In this document: one piece after another, positions 30,756 to 42,076 of the stretch
How the letters are laid out: each line of letters starts with the position of its first letter
How positions within the stretch are numbered: position 1 is the stretch's first letter
Assembly (NCBI GenBank): GCA_018136815.1
Contig: CM030937.1
Span: 232,606-296,605, forward strand
Length of the DNA: 64,000 nt
Direction: 5' to 3'
Source of the DNA: Isochrysis galbana
Taxonomy: Eukaryota; Haptophyta; Isochrysidales; Isochrysidaceae
The notes under the pieces: model-generated
Told to the model about the DNA's origin: nothing
What the model saw: the letters and a program-made list of their open reading frames with translations, nothing else
Databases searched by the model: none
Program-made: the position numbers and the translations under genes

Positions 30756-32742
30756 CTAGAAGTGAATGTAAGTGTCATTGTTTCTAAGATATTGTTCACA
30801 ATCCTCGCTACGGTAGGGCGATGTTGCGCCGAAGTCTGTAAATACGTTATGTATGGTGTTGCAATCCAGCTTGTTCCATAGCTTCGCCCACGAGGGGTTC
30901 ATTTTGGGCCCCGGGTGCGTCGGGCTGCCCCATATGGGTTGCGATAGTAAGCCTTCTCTACTCGTCTCTAGGGATGTTAGCTTGAGTGTGCGAATATTAT
31001 TCAGCGCTCTCTTCCAGAACTCCGGGAGTTTGCTTGGGCCCGTTATCCCCTCGGTTAGCTTGCTCGTGTGTATCGTCGAGAGCACTGCTGCCCTCCCTAT
31101 GTTTGTGCGGCAGAACCATGCGTCGAGCACTTGCTTCCATTGCGCCTGGCGGGCGTCCAGGTAGTTTAGGATCCATTTGGATTGTAGCGCTTTGACGTGG
31201 TTGTCCCAGTCCAGGAGGCCCAGCCCCAGTTGGGGGTCTTTCTCTGAGGCGCCTTTTAGCGGGATGTCGGGGTATTTAATCCACTGTAGTCTGCGCCCGG
31301 TGCGCGCGTTCGTCCATAGTATTCTGTCTACTGATCTCTTGACCGCCGCGTGGAATGACCTCGGGGCTGCCAGCGTTTGCAGCCAGTATCTCGGGATAGA
31401 GTATATGAGGAAATTGACTACCTTTGTTTTGCCATGTATAGATAGGTTGCTTGTGATCGGCTCGTATATGCTGGTTTTTCTTTCTATTTTGTCAGCTAGT
31501 TTCCGCCAGAATCCTTTTATGGCCTGAGGCCCTCCTAGCGGAACCCCTAATATGGTCGCATACTCGCTTCTTTTTAGCCACTTGTATCTTTGGAATCTAG
31601 CGGGCGGCCGCTTTCTCTTCATGGATCCCATTCTTAGTCCTTCGAATTTTTGGTCATTAGGTTTGCCGCATGAGGCCGCCGCGTATCTTTCTACCCATTC
31701 TAGCGAGCGTGTCAAGCTGCCGTAGTCGGCCGCCATAAGCTGCGTGTCGTCGGCGAATTGGCTTATTTTGAGTTCAGCTCCGTTTATAATTATTCCTTCT
31801 ATTTCTTCGTCTTCGTTGATCGCCCGGGTTAGCGCTTCCGCCGTTAGTAGGAAAGCCAGCGGCGATAGCGGGCATCCTTGAGGAACCCCGCTCGCTACGT
31901 TGAATGGGAAGCTCCTGCCCCCGTTGGCCTTGATGTACCGTATGGGCTTCGCTTCGGTGTTGGTTAGGGCCGTCGCGTATCTACGGAAGTCCTCTCCGAA
32001 TTTTAGCTTTTCGAGTACGAGGTGATAGAATTCCCAATTAACTCTGTCGAAGGCTTTTTCACAGTCTAGCGCTAGGAGGAGTCCGGGTTCCCCTGTTTCT
32101 TCTAGGTACGCGTGCGTAAGTTGTAACAGGTGAGTAGCCTCGCCTATTAGTCTATGTGGGACGAAGCCCAGTTGGTCCTTCGAAATAATGTTTCCGATCA
32201 CCGTTTTCAATCTGTTCGTGAGTATTTTGGCTAAGATTTTGTAATCGCTTTGTAGCAGCGTGATAGGTCTATAGTTTCTAGGGTCCCGCGTGTCCCCTTT
32301 TTTGTACAAGAGTATTATGTCTCCTTCCCTCATGGACACGTTCAGGTGCCCTTGTTCGAGCGCATGGTTCAAAACCCTCAGGAAGTCGTGTTTGACTATT
32401 TCTACGAAGCTTTTATAGAATTCCGCCGGTAACGCGTCCGGTCCCGCGCTCTTGCCGCTGCCTATCTGCGCTATGGCGTTCAGTAGTTCCTCCATGGTGA
32501 TTCTCCCCTCTATAGCATCTCTATCCCACGTGGTCATGGGGTGTGCTTCCATCACCGCCTCCAAGTCTCGGTCCCTCACGTTTTGTCTCTCTTGGTATAG
32601 CCACACGTAGTATCTACGGAGCTCTTTGCGTATCTCGTCATCGTCGGTGGTTGTGCCCCTTGTGTCGTCACCCGGGGCATTCCAGTCGCCTGTAACGTAT
32701 AGTTCTGGTATGCACCTGCCCGTACACCTTGGCGCGTGCTGT
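30756..32742 (-). pseudogene. LINE ORF2: end of endonuclease plus reverse transcriptase
   Basis: Open for about 660 codons. GDWN near the start is the last APE-type endonuclease motif (GDFN). RT motifs follow in order: LLYKKGDTRDPRNYRPITLL, KDQLGFVPHR, LALDCEKAFDRVNW, ASGVPQGCPLSPLAF and FADDTQLMAADYGS, with the two catalytic aspartates of FADD intact. RT thumb and linker regions include GLGLLDWDNHVKALQSKWIL. The residue order is that of L1-type non-LTR retrotransposons. Most of the endonuclease and the segment between it and RT are absent, and a stop at 30756 separates RT from the C-terminal zinc-knuckle domain. The RT itself looks undamaged. Confidence 0.85.
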
Positions 32743-32884
32743 TAACACAGATCTAGAGGTGGGGGAGAGTGGGTTGAAAAAAAAACTCTTGTTGATCCGG
32801 AGGCCCACATTTTTTTATCGTCGGACCGGGGGAAGATTTCCCCTCGTCTCTCTCCCCGCTCGATTCCGAATCCGAGGCAGAGCG

Positions 32885-33298
32885 ATGGCGACCGACCCGC
32901 CTGACAGGCCGACCTTCGCCGCGCTCCAGCGAGAGCACGGCGGTGGTCAGCCCCCCCTTGTCGATGGTGTTCGGACTAAATGGTCCGGGTACACCGGTCG
33001 GCGGTCTCACCGGCGTTTCATGCCACCGCACTCGGCCGATTTCTGCTTCACCTGCCCACGCAGCATGGCCGCCAGCCCCACACCACGCCACATCCAGCCC
33101 CAACCTGAGGAGGATGACACCGGCTTGCCTACGCGCTCCTACGCGCAGAACCCCATCCAGTATATTGGTACGCTGCCTCCCAACCCCGCAGACTACCCAA
33201 CCGCGCGCTCGGGAATCGTGGCGAGCATTGCAATACAGCCCTCTTGGCGCGCTGCGCTGCTTCCGCAGGACTTCCTGTGCCATCTACCGGCTATCTGA
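32885..33298 (+). CDS. Hypothetical protein, doubtful
   Basis: A 137-residue ORF from ATG 32885 (MATDPPDRPTFAALQREHGG), rich in Pro/Arg, ending LLPQDFLCHLPAI. It follows the 5' end of the LINE and an A-run. The composition is compatible with a disordered N-terminus, but no domain or partner frame supports it. Confidence 0.25.
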   Translation: MATDPPDRPTFAALQREHGGGQPPLVDGVRTKWSGYTGRRSHRRFMPPHSADFCFTCPRSMAASPTPRHIQPQPEEDDTGLPTRSYAQNPIQYIGTLPPNPADYPTARSGIVASIAIQPSWRAALLPQDFLCHLPAI

Positions 33299-33634
33299 GT
33301 GGGGGCGCGCGCATTGGCGCATGTCAATTGCCGGAAGGACGGGCTGGACAGCTGGGGCGCCCCCAAGCCGCGTCGGTATCCGCAGCCGCGGCGACCAAAA
33401 GCACGCGTGCAAACATCCGCCGCCGGAGGCCCGGAGAGCTCACCTTCGAACCGAGCCCGTGCGTGCTGCGGGACCGTTCTTGGTCGCCAGCCCAGTGCCC
33501 GGCCCGTGCCACTTTATTGTTTATTGACAAAGTACAAAAAAAATACGCCAGGTCTTCTTTTCACACTCTTTTGACACCCCGCCGCGGTCGCCCCTCGAGA
33601 GTTCGAAGAAGCAGAGGAGTCGTCTCGCCTTGCG

Positions 33635-34174
33635 ATGGCGTCGGGGGGCGGACCTCGTGCGGCGGGGACGGACGGGGCAGACCATAAGTTCAGGCAGCGT
33701 GTGGACGATCACTACAAGCTGATGGCGGCCGGACGCGCGCACATCTCCAAGTCTGCAAGCGCCCACCTCGCTGGCGCGCTCGCATTCGCTGCCGCTGCGG
33801 CGCTTTCTCTCTCGTTTGAATCAAACAGCAGCAATGGAGAGCAAGGGGGCGTCGCCGAGGGGGCCTCGCTCGGCTGGCTGCCCGCCATGGCACCCACGAT
33901 TCTCGGCGCCTACCTGGGGTACGTCGGGCGTGGTGCCGCAAAGATGAACGAACCGACTGCTGCCACCTTTGCCAAGCTCAATGCCGCAATGGCGCTGATA
34001 CTCCTCGGGTTTGCCGGCTTCCTTGCGCTGGAGTCGCGCCCCTCCATCCTCTTGGCGATCGCAGTAGCAGGGTCACTCGTTAGCTTCATTGGTTGCCTTT
34101 ACGCAGCACGCGGCACGAGCACCTTGAGGCAAGGATTCGCCATTCAGGCTGAGAAGAAGCGTGGGGGCCGATGA
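33635..34174 (+). CDS. Small multi-pass membrane protein of unknown function
   Basis: 179 codons from ATG 33635. A short soluble N-terminus (HKFRQRVDDHYKLMAAGRAH) precedes about four hydrophobic helices: AHLAGALAFAAAAALSLSF, WLPAMAPTILGAYLGYVGRG, LNAAMALILLGFAGFLAL and ILLAIAVAGSLVSFIGCLYA. The C-terminus is basic (QAEKKRGGR). A conserved-looking loop KMNEPTAATFAKLN sits between helices 2 and 3. I cannot assign a family. Single exon, not overlapped by repeats, so a genuine gene is likely. Membrane location is inferred from hydrophobicity only. Confidence 0.6.
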   Translation: MASGGGPRAAGTDGADHKFRQRVDDHYKLMAAGRAHISKSASAHLAGALAFAAAAALSLSFESNSSNGEQGGVAEGASLGWLPAMAPTILGAYLGYVGRGAAKMNEPTAATFAKLNAAMALILLGFAGFLALESRPSILLAIAVAGSLVSFIGCLYAARGTSTLRQGFAIQAEKKRGGR

Positions 34175-34881
34175 GCTGTGTGGTGTGAGGTTCGTGGCAG
34201 GTGCAGCGGGCCGCTGAGCTCCAGTCAGCCAGCACGTGCCACCAGCAGTAAGCTGCATGTGGCGGAAAGAGCGACAGCATTTTGCGTAGTGTCTTGCATC
34301 CATTGCGCGTGTTGTTGTCGGCAATGTTATGTTCCTGCCCTCTCTATGCACCTACCATTGTCAATGAACGCAAAACTATGAACGCATGCGAAAATCAGAA
34401 GGTTGTTCATTTATGTCCCAATCGATTGCAATGATAATCTAACTGAGCATTAGTACCACTACTCTCACTAGCCTGGTACCAACACAACAACCCTCAGCGC
34501 ACCTGCCCGTACGCCTCGGCGCATGTTGCTGCCACAGATACATACACACATACACGTATGCACCCCTCCACATCTCCCCCCTCGTAGACCCCCGGCTCCC
34601 ATTCTAACCCCCCACAAGTTAAAATGAGGGAAAACCCATTGAGGCGGACCGACCTACGTCGGGCGACTCTCCGGGAAAAAGCACCGGGGGGGGGGGGAGG
34701 AACCTCTCGTCAACAAAGAGGAAGAGGATCGGCCCTTACCAGCTCGCGCCGTGAGCAGTTCTCGAGAAGTAAATGACTGCGAGTCGAGTAGCCTGTGCCA
34801 CCTTCAGGATACTCTCCTCGATCTTGAGCCACTCCCTTCTCTCTCCCGCCTGTCGCCGGCCGCCCCCTACCCGTTTGCTAA
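34175..34881. other. Intergenic, no gene seen
   Basis: Includes GCACCTGCCCGTACGCCTCGG near 34500, which resembles the edge of the LINE at 32715, a poly-G run near 34690 and an inverted repeat CCCGTTTGC...GCAAACGGG at about 34870-34898. Confidence 0.4.
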
Positions 34882-36504
34882 TTGCTAACGCAAACGGGGC
34901 TTGTTTCTAACCGCACTCCATCGGGGGGGGGGTGCAAATCCCCAGGCGGCTTGCCTTCATTTGGTCTCCTTTCCCTTCCAGTCTCACCCTACCATGAGCC
35001 CCCCCGCGAGCACCCCGAAGGAGAGGCCCAGGAGCGGGAAGACCCGGAAACCGTGTGGGAGGACACTAAACACCACGTAGCCACACTCCTGAGGGAGGAA
35101 ACGGCAGCCAGAGCGAAACCCACGATACAATCCGACCTAGAACTGAAAGCCGCGAGGTTGAATATCCAGCTCGCGAAGCAAGGGCCGAACGGGAAGCTAA
35201 CAGAGGAACTAGCACAAGTCCAGAGAGAGATAGCGGAAATCCGCAGCAGGATCCCATTAAAGGACCGACCACTACACCGCCAGCTCCGACAGGAAGACCT
35301 GCACTCCAAAGAATTCTTCGCGCAACTAAAGACCCGTAGGTGGAAGGCCAACATCACCGAGATATTTCGGACCAAGAATTGGGACCAGCCCGCACACTCG
35401 GAACACGAGACCGCGGTGCTCAAGGTCATCGGAAAATCGTCAGAACGCCCACCGCCCGACTCCAAGGGAGAGACCAGTCAGGCAAGCAAGGGCCCCCCTA
35501 ATGAGTTAGAAGAGACGGAAAGCGAGGAGATAAGAGTCTCTGACGACGATAAATACATCAAAAAACTCAACAACATATGGCTCTACATCGACACCGACTA
35601 CTTCGGAGAGGCCGCCGATTCCGGCGACGTAGTAGACGCCGGCGAAGTCCGAAACTACCACCCCCCGGCCCAATGGGAAAACGGATACAAAGGACCGAAA
35701 AACATGGAATACCCGTTAGCCGACGAATACGCCATACAAAAAGGCAAAATCGCGCTCGACGCGATCACCGTATCCGACATCACCAGAGCCACACTCAAAG
35801 AGACGCGACACAACGCCCCACAAACGGCCAGGAAGGCATGGGAGAAACGGCTAGACATCACGAAAGAAGATTGGAAGCACGTAGCCAAGCTATACACCCT
35901 TCCACTACTGAAGCACACCGACAAACACCAACACTTCAAGCACATCACTCATAGAAGGATAGGAACCAAGAATAGGTTCGCAGACAGCCCAACGATAAAA
36001 TGTAGACTGTGCAACCGCCATCAAGAGAACTCGTGCCACCTAGCGTGGTGCCCCGCGACGAAGAAAGTGTTCGACGCCATAGACGCTATCACAGACTACA
36101 CCCCTAGCATGAATCGGACCCGAAACCAAAAGGCGAAGGACAGACTATTCGCGTATCCAGGCGCGACAACCCCCGACAGCCTGAAAACTCTGTACATCAT
36201 CGCGTGGAAATACGTAATAAGAAACTTCTACAAAGTTGAGTTTGAGTCATACGAATACCACTATATACCTGTTCTAGAATCCACACTAATGAGATTCACT
36301 ACCCTAGTAAGAGGTCATATTGCGCCGAGGACACACAGCCTGGCGCGCACGAGAAAGGCGGCCCAGGGGAGAAAACCAAAACTCAAGAGCTTGCCGGAGC
36401 TCAGCGCTCCGACCTTCATAGAAGACGACAAAGGAACACTAAAAATGAGCGCCCGCCTAGGCTTAGTAGCAAAAGCAATCGGCCTTGCCGAGAGGCTCGC
36501 CTGA
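34882..36504 (+). CDS. Internally deleted LINE ORF2, no reverse transcriptase
   Basis: Open for 540 codons with no ATG at the upstream edge. The first half is charged and helical (ELKAARLNIQLAKQGPNGKL, AQVQREIAEIRSRIPL, KEFFAQLKTRRWKANITEIF), like the linker between endonuclease and RT in L1-type ORF2. The second half aligns with the C-terminus of the 29276 copy: EYPLADEYAI, HFKHITHRRIGTKNRFAD, zinc knuckle CRLC...H...C (CX2CX8HX3C) and IIAWKYVIRNFYKVEF. It is the only LINE frame here without a stop to its natural end. The protein could bind nucleic acid but not reverse-transcribe. Confidence 0.65.
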   Translation: MLTQTGLVSNRTPSGGGCKSPGGLPSFGLLSLPVSPYHEPPREHPEGEAQEREDPETVWEDTKHHVATLLREETAARAKPTIQSDLELKAARLNIQLAKQGPNGKLTEELAQVQREIAEIRSRIPLKDRPLHRQLRQEDLHSKEFFAQLKTRRWKANITEIFRTKNWDQPAHSEHETAVLKVIGKSSERPPPDSKGETSQASKGPPNELEETESEEIRVSDDDKYIKKLNNIWLYIDTDYFGEAADSGDVVDAGEVRNYHPPAQWENGYKGPKNMEYPLADEYAIQKGKIALDAITVSDITRATLKETRHNAPQTARKAWEKRLDITKEDWKHVAKLYTLPLLKHTDKHQHFKHITHRRIGTKNRFADSPTIKCRLCNRHQENSCHLAWCPATKKVFDAIDAITDYTPSMNRTRNQKAKDRLFAYPGATTPDSLKTLYIIAWKYVIRNFYKVEFESYEYHYIPVLESTLMRFTTLVRGHIAPRTHSLARTRKAAQGRKPKLKSLPELSAPTFIEDDKGTLKMSARLGLVAKAIGLAERLA

Positions 36505-36843
36505 GACCCAGGCACGGACCCCCCACCACAGAACGACAAACAACCACGCCGCGAAAATGACAATGACAGCACAAGAGACGAACAACACACCATGCGATGA
36601 CACACACGACTCGACACAAGGAGAAACGGACCGCCTAGAGGCACAGGAGGAAGACGGGGAACCTCCACTAGGGGTCGGTGCACCCCGCCCAACCTAACCC
36701 CCCCAGCAACCTGGGCCCCAAGTAGTGCACGAGGGGAGATGCCGCAAGGCGGGTAGCGAGGGAGAGGAAGGGAAGTGGGCGTGGCTACAGCAGTTAAACC
36801 CGTGGCCACGTGCGAGGCGAGAATATTAAAAGGTTTTTTTTTT
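34990..36843 (+). mobile_element. LINE copy lacking reverse transcriptase
   Basis: It holds a continuous frame made of an endonuclease-RT linker-like part joined directly to the C-terminal zinc-knuckle domain. The 3' untranslated end finishes GAATATTAAAAGG then T9 at 36835-36843. The 5' boundary is not sharp and is placed near the start of recognisable coding sequence. RT (about 500 codons in the 29276 copy) is absent. Confidence 0.7.
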
Positions 36844-37295
36844 GTTTGCCCGTTGCGGGGTCCTTTTCCCAACATCCGGGGATGTCGTGGCCGGGGAACC
36901 AACTGCTATAAAGGATGGGGAGAGAAAGGAGGGAAGGGCGGGATCAAGGGTTAAGGGAAAGACCCTCACCCACATACGTGCTCGCCACAAGTATTCTTCA
37001 AGATTTTGGCCGTGCACGAGGTGCACACATGGAACTGAACGTGCCCTTCATGGTAGCGCAGTGGCTATTCAAATGCGTGAATCGCCCCGGATTATCAATC
37101 TTTGTCAATCGCCAAGCTTGCATGCCGTGTCTCGCGGCTCCTCCTCAACCCCAAAAGAAACTACGTGTCGGCGAAGGCGCTTGCGTTACCGGCATGCATC
37201 TCTCACAAAACTTCTCGCTACCGCGTCCTGTTTGATTGCTTTCGATCGCGCAACCAAGCTCCAAGCCTTTGCAAAAATTCCGTATCACAGAGTCA
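36844..37295. other. Intergenic, 3' flank of the fucosyltransferase-like gene
   Basis: No supported gene between the LINE tail and the stop at 37296. Confidence 0.4.
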
Positions 37296-39567
37296 TCAAT
37301 CCATTTTGGCAGCTTCTGCGACTTGAAGCGGTCCATCACCTGTTGGCGACACGCGGGTGCGCGAGGATGAATGGACGGTTATACTTCGTGTGTGGCACCC
37401 TACGCACCATGCGCATGTGTCATTCAAAACGCTCTCGTTGCCAATCTTTCGGTGCAGCATGGCGCCCGCAGCTCGATTTGGCGGCCATACCTGCAAGTCG
37501 AGGTGGTGCTCATGCAAATGCGGTTGCACCCACAACGCAAACTCCGCCACGGCAGAAGTCGTCTTGAGCAGAAAGTCGGTGTGCGCCAAGAGTAACGCGT
37601 CGATCAAGACACTATCGCCTTTCGACCCGCCGAAGAGGCGTCGATCGAGCACCACATGGCGTGTCTCGTAGCCAACACCTTGGCTCACCAGACGGCCGGT
37701 CGCGCCATACTTGTCGGCCACCCGCTGGTAGTAGCGTATGTCATCTGTCGCCAAGAAAATAAGGGCATCCTCGTGTGACGATACGTATGCGTCGATGATC
37801 GGAAAGTATGCCTCTGGTGGGACTCGCTTCCGCACCTACCGTATGCGCCGCTGGAGGGGTCACAAGAAAACGTTGCTCTTCTAGCTGTGCCGCCATGATG
37901 CCTCACAGGGAGGAGCCAACCTCATCATTAGGAGCAACATTCTAGCTACTAGGATTGACAACAACCGCAGTCTTCCGGTGCTAGGGTGTCCATCCACACA
38001 AGGAGGGTGCGGCACGCACAGCGTAGTTGCGCCGGGGTGCTGCAATAGCGAGGATCACAGCCACTTCGATGGCTAAGGGTAACCCAGCGACCGCACCGTT
38101 TTATCTGTGCCCCGCACGTGCATGCCAATGACATGCGTCGATCTCTCTCGCCATTGGCGTGCAATCTCAGCGGCGGCATCACGAAACTTAGCCTTAACCA
38201 ACCGCTCCCCATGCTTACCCAAGAGGGCGAGCGCGGCGGAGCGAGAAGTGAACCACCGACGGTCGTCATAAGTATCGGTGCGGCCGTAAGAGTGAACCGG
38301 TCCCGCTCTAGAGATGAGCTCCACGTCACCCACCTGCAGGTTGTGGACGGTGGCAAACGGGAGGGAATTAGGTTGTTTGCCCGCAATGCGCGAGCCCTCG
38401 CGGCGATGTTGAGAAAGAGTTTGTGCGCAGGTTCACGTTGTGGGAAGCCAGCAAGGGTCGCAGCCGCTTGTTCACCTGCACCGACCTCACAGGCAAAATT
38501 GCTTGACGAGAAGAGTGGTCGTGACGCGCCACTCGAACAATGGTGTCGCCAGGGCGCCATTCACCAGGTTGTTCAAAGAAGTAATCCCACACGTTAGCGC
38601 CCCGCACCTCATCAAAGTACGGGTTAGGGCCAAACTCGCATGCCTGGGAGCAGGGTGTGGGTGACGAATGGGACCTCAAACAAAGGATCTGCATTCGCGA
38701 CAGTTAGAGCCAGCACCCTTCCTAATGTCGTGTAGCGCTGTACCGCTCGGCGCTCACAAGCCTACATCTTGTTTAGAAGAATCGCTAGTGAGCGGAGTTC
38801 CGATGCACGCGGGGTATTCAACTTGTTGGGCAGGGAAATGGCGCATGGCGCGCCTGAGGCTCCGCAAATGAGTAGCTCCCGACGTGTACATAGGGTTCGA
38901 GCCCGCGTTGTGTGGCGAAGTGTATTTGGTTCAGCACGCGCTCGACTAGCGCAAAGAGCCCATGTCCGTAGTGGTCGCATGTGGCGACAAAGACATCGAC
39001 CGCCGAGCTCGTTGCTGGCAGTAAGACGTCGGCGACAGCCGGCGCTGGCACATAGAGGCGGTGGGTCCTATCACCCAGGGCCGGCAGCAGTGGAGCCGCG
39101 GTGCAAGCGAAGACTATGAAACTCTCTCCTGCGCAGCTCGCTGCGTTGGGCCGATCTGCGGGCACAGTGGGCAGCCCCGGCAGCGAGCCAATCGGCGCAC
39201 GCCGGCCGAAACCTTTTGTGTCGTTAGATCTTGCCCAGAACGAGTGCGTTGGGCAAAAGCAATCTTCCCTACGCGGTGCGCCCCGCCTCGAGCGCCGACG
39301 GCCGATCTGCGGTGGCACGTCCTCTCGGCAGAAGTCGCTCGGCCGTAGCACCCATCGAGCGAGGCCTAGAGCACCACTCCTTTGTACGCCATATGTAAGC
39401 TGTGATGTGACGCCCTGCGGCCGAGAGATCCAGCCTGAGGGCACGCCCACCCCGTAGCCGCCCTGGTGAAGCCTAGAGGCGACGGAGTGCGGTCGAGACA
39501 AAACTCCGACTGGCGGCTCGCTTCCCTCAAGGCAGGAGACGGCAAGGCTCTCACACCACGCGCGCAT
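37296..39567 (-). CDS. Fucosyltransferase-like glycosyltransferase (GT23/O-fucosyltransferase type), four exons
   Basis: Likely a Golgi/ER enzyme transferring fucose from GDP-fucose. Proposed exons: 39567-38854, 38643-38476, 38333-38097 and 37835-37296, in one frame (552 residues). Conserved pieces in order: HYGHGLFALVERVLNQIHFA and RGLEPYVHVG; CEFGPNPYFDEVRGANVWDY; VHSYGRTDTYDD; the donor-binding HVIGMHVRGTDKT; then across an intron VRKRVPPEAYFPIIDAYVSS, LIFLATDD and SVLIDALLLAHTDFLLKTTS. HxRxTDK and the ATDD/D-LLL-S pattern are those of NodZ/FUT8-like and O-fucosyl enzymes. Introns 2 and 3 are GT-AG (GTGAAC/CAG, GTGCGG/TAG). Intron 1 fits best as GC-AG (CAG|GCGCGC to CAG at 38644). Exon 1 upstream of about 39120 is unlike the family, so the start is uncertain. 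Exact acceptor substrate unknown. Confidence 0.72.
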
Positions 39568-40744
39568 CCACGCACGGAATTAGCGAGAGAGAGCGCGCGA
39601 GGGGGGGGGGAGGGGGAGTGAGGGCAAGGGCGAGGGCGAGGATGAGCGAAGGGGAGTGAGCGAGGGCGAGGGTGAGGTAGAGGAGGAGGAGAGGGGAAGA
39701 GGGAAGAGGGAAAGCGATGGTGTGCCAGCGAAAGCCACCAAGAAAGAGAGACGGAAGAGAGGGGGGCTAGAAGGGAAGAGCAAGCAAGCGAGAGGGGGGT
39801 GGTTGCGGCGGAGGAGAGACAGGTCCGGGGCGGAGACGGGGGAAGGGGGTAGGCCCGGGGTGGGTAGGTGGGGTGGGGTGGGGGCGCGGAGGGCCGGCCG
39901 CCGGGGCGGGAGGCGCCGCCACCGCCACCGGTTGGTCTCTTCACAGCGGACGATGGGTGTTCACAGCGCCCTCTGAAACAGTCTCCCAGTGGGAAGAGGA
40001 GAAGAGGAGAGAGTTGCAGTCCAAAGGAGAGGAGCCGCCGCGCGCCTCAGCGGCGCCATGGGCGTTGTTTGGGGGGTCGAGAGAGCCGCCTTCGGCTCCG
40101 CAGGCGGTCCCTAGGCCGACGAGCGGCACCGCGCCGGGATGGCACGGTGAAGGAGAATGCTGCGCCCTCGCCCTCCCACCTCGCGCTCCGCTTCCTCTTC
40201 TCAAAGGCCCTCCCGGCCCGCCTTCTGCTAGTTTGGCTTGTGTCGACGGTGTGAGGGACATGCCCACCACTTGTTCTGCACCCAGGTAGCCGCTCGCACG
40301 ACCCAGCCTTTAAGTTCGGTGCAGTAGTGGTGCGCGACAGCGAACGGCGAACGGCGCTTACGCTTACTGGCTCCCAGAGGGCCAGCAACCGCCAGCAAGG
40401 GCAGCTCAGGGGGCAGTGGAGGCGTGGAGGCTGGGGCTCAGCCCCTGGCCCCCCCTGCCTCTCCCACGCTCGCCTCGCTGGCCATGGGAGCCGCCCACAG
40501 TCTCGTGTATGCCTGGCGACCAGGGACAGGGGGGGAGTCAGCTCGAGGGCAGGCCCGGTCTGGGCATGGGAGCATGGGAGTGCAGCTCACGGCGCCGCGC
40601 CCGCGAAGGGTCTGGGCCTGAATGATGAGTGCCCAGCCCCTGCCGAAGGGCAGGGGCTGGGATTTATTGTACGGGCCCACCCCGGGGGGTGTCCGTGATG
40701 GAGAGAGGGGGGCGCGAGGCCCCCATTGACCCCCACTTATAAAA
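39568..40744. other. Low-complexity stretch without supported gene
   Basis: 39600-39900 is dominated by GGGAGAGG/GCGAGGGCGAGG purine repeats, and 40400-40720 is GC-rich with several gratuitous open frames. Nothing recognisable; any promoter for the minus-strand glycosyltransferase would be here. Confidence 0.4.
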
Positions 40745-41623
40745 GTAGGTTGAAGAACGCCTCCGACAGCAAGGGCAAAGGGCCCCACTTGGGGCTGGGT
40801 CGACTAGATCTAGATTGGGATAACCACATCAAGGCACTACAAGCCAAATGGATCCTGAACTACTTGACTTGGACGCCACTAGAAGAAAAGCGAGCGGGGA
40901 TAGTGGGCAGCCCCCACAGCACCATTCGGCGCAACGTCTCTTTTGCTTTTGCTGCCAGGTCGACAGACCACACCCCTCCTCGGGATATCTACGCATCCTT
41001 GCATCTTGCATGGAGGTATATACTAACGGACTTCTACAAAGTTCACTATGGGAACGCCGAGGCGAGATCGGTAAAAGCCATCCTAATCCTAAGAGCCATC
41101 TTCTCGAGATACCATCTGCTAGTCGAAGCGAAAGTGGGCTTTTTCAAGTGCCTGAAGACCTGGATATAGAGAGAGCGCCTAGGACGCTACTACTACTACA
41201 CGCCCCAACCAACAAACACCTAACGCAAAATGTGATCACTCCCTTATAGAATGTCGACAAGGACTTCAACTTGGAGAACTCGGACGCCTTGGCGCATGTA
41301 GCGACCGAACTAGGCATCAGAAACATAACCTAACTCACTCGAACAAAGACGAAAGCAATCGCCACACTGACACTGACTGCCGGCCCCTTACAAGGGGGCG
41401 GGACGGACACCCGCACGGTGACAACACTCACTCTTCCCCCCCTAGTCTCACGCCTCTGGCCGAAGCAGCGCGCGCGGCCTCCCCCCCCCCCCAGTTCTCC
41501 AAAGAAGAGAACGGGGGGAGGGGAAAGGGGGCTAGCTAGTAGGAAGGGAGGGTAGTTAGGGCAGTCGCAACAGCAATCTGCCTCACGCCGTGCACGTAGC
41601 GGCTAGTCTTTTAAGACTTTTTT
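40745..41623 (+). mobile_element. Short LINE copy with internal deletion
   Basis: Encodes the end of the RT region (LDLDWDNHIKALQAKWILNY), then jumps to the last ORF2 segment (LHLAWRYILTDFYKVHYGN) and decays. The 3' end is a perfect palindrome AGTCTTTTAAGACT (41605-41618) running into T6 at 41618-41623. Everything between the two coding pieces, including the zinc knuckle, is lost. The 5' boundary is approximate. Confidence 0.65.
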
Positions 41624-42076
41624 AGGGGGGTGGTTAGGGTAGGCGGCGGCTGGCAAGGAGTGACATTGGCATGTTAGCACATTGCCTTAAGCCGCATTTG
41701 TAGTGGGGTTCTCCATCGCAAAAAGTAAAACCATATTTTTTAGTGGTAAGACATGCGAATATGACGGCTGGTTGCAACGATCGCAACGAGAGTCGGTTGT
41801 AGACGAGCTTCGAGGGCTTTCAACAAAAGGTCAAGAGAGTCGGCGAGTGATTCAAACTCGTGATAGTGAGGGGGCATGAGCCGGTAGAATGATTTAAATA
41901 TGTCATGGTGAGGTAGCCCCCCTCGTGTTTCTCAAGGCCGCGTGAGTGCGGTGCGACGAGCTAGCAGGTAGCCAGCAAAAGTCCTGGCCGGCCACCCCTT
42001 CCGCGCGCGCGGAACGCTTCGGCTAATCAACGGCGACCAACAGAGGGCGACTCGTTACTCAACCGAGCTGCATCCC
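41624..42076. other. Intergenic, PSME4 3' flank
   Basis: No supported gene. Confidence 0.4.

Larger units (their letters stand above)
29276..32742 (-). mobile_element. LINE copy with reverse transcriptase, T-ended 3' terminus
   Basis: Reading on the minus strand, the copy enters at the end of an endonuclease domain (ELYVTGDWNAPG), skips the usual endonuclease-RT linker, continues through reverse transcriptase and the C-terminal domain, and ends CTTCAGATG followed by T7-G-T10. The same 3' end with T9 occurs at 58424. A weak, low-complexity candidate duplication (GAAAAAAAAAC) occurs near 29275 and 32776. The reading is broken by stops near 30750 and 29920. Confidence 0.8.
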
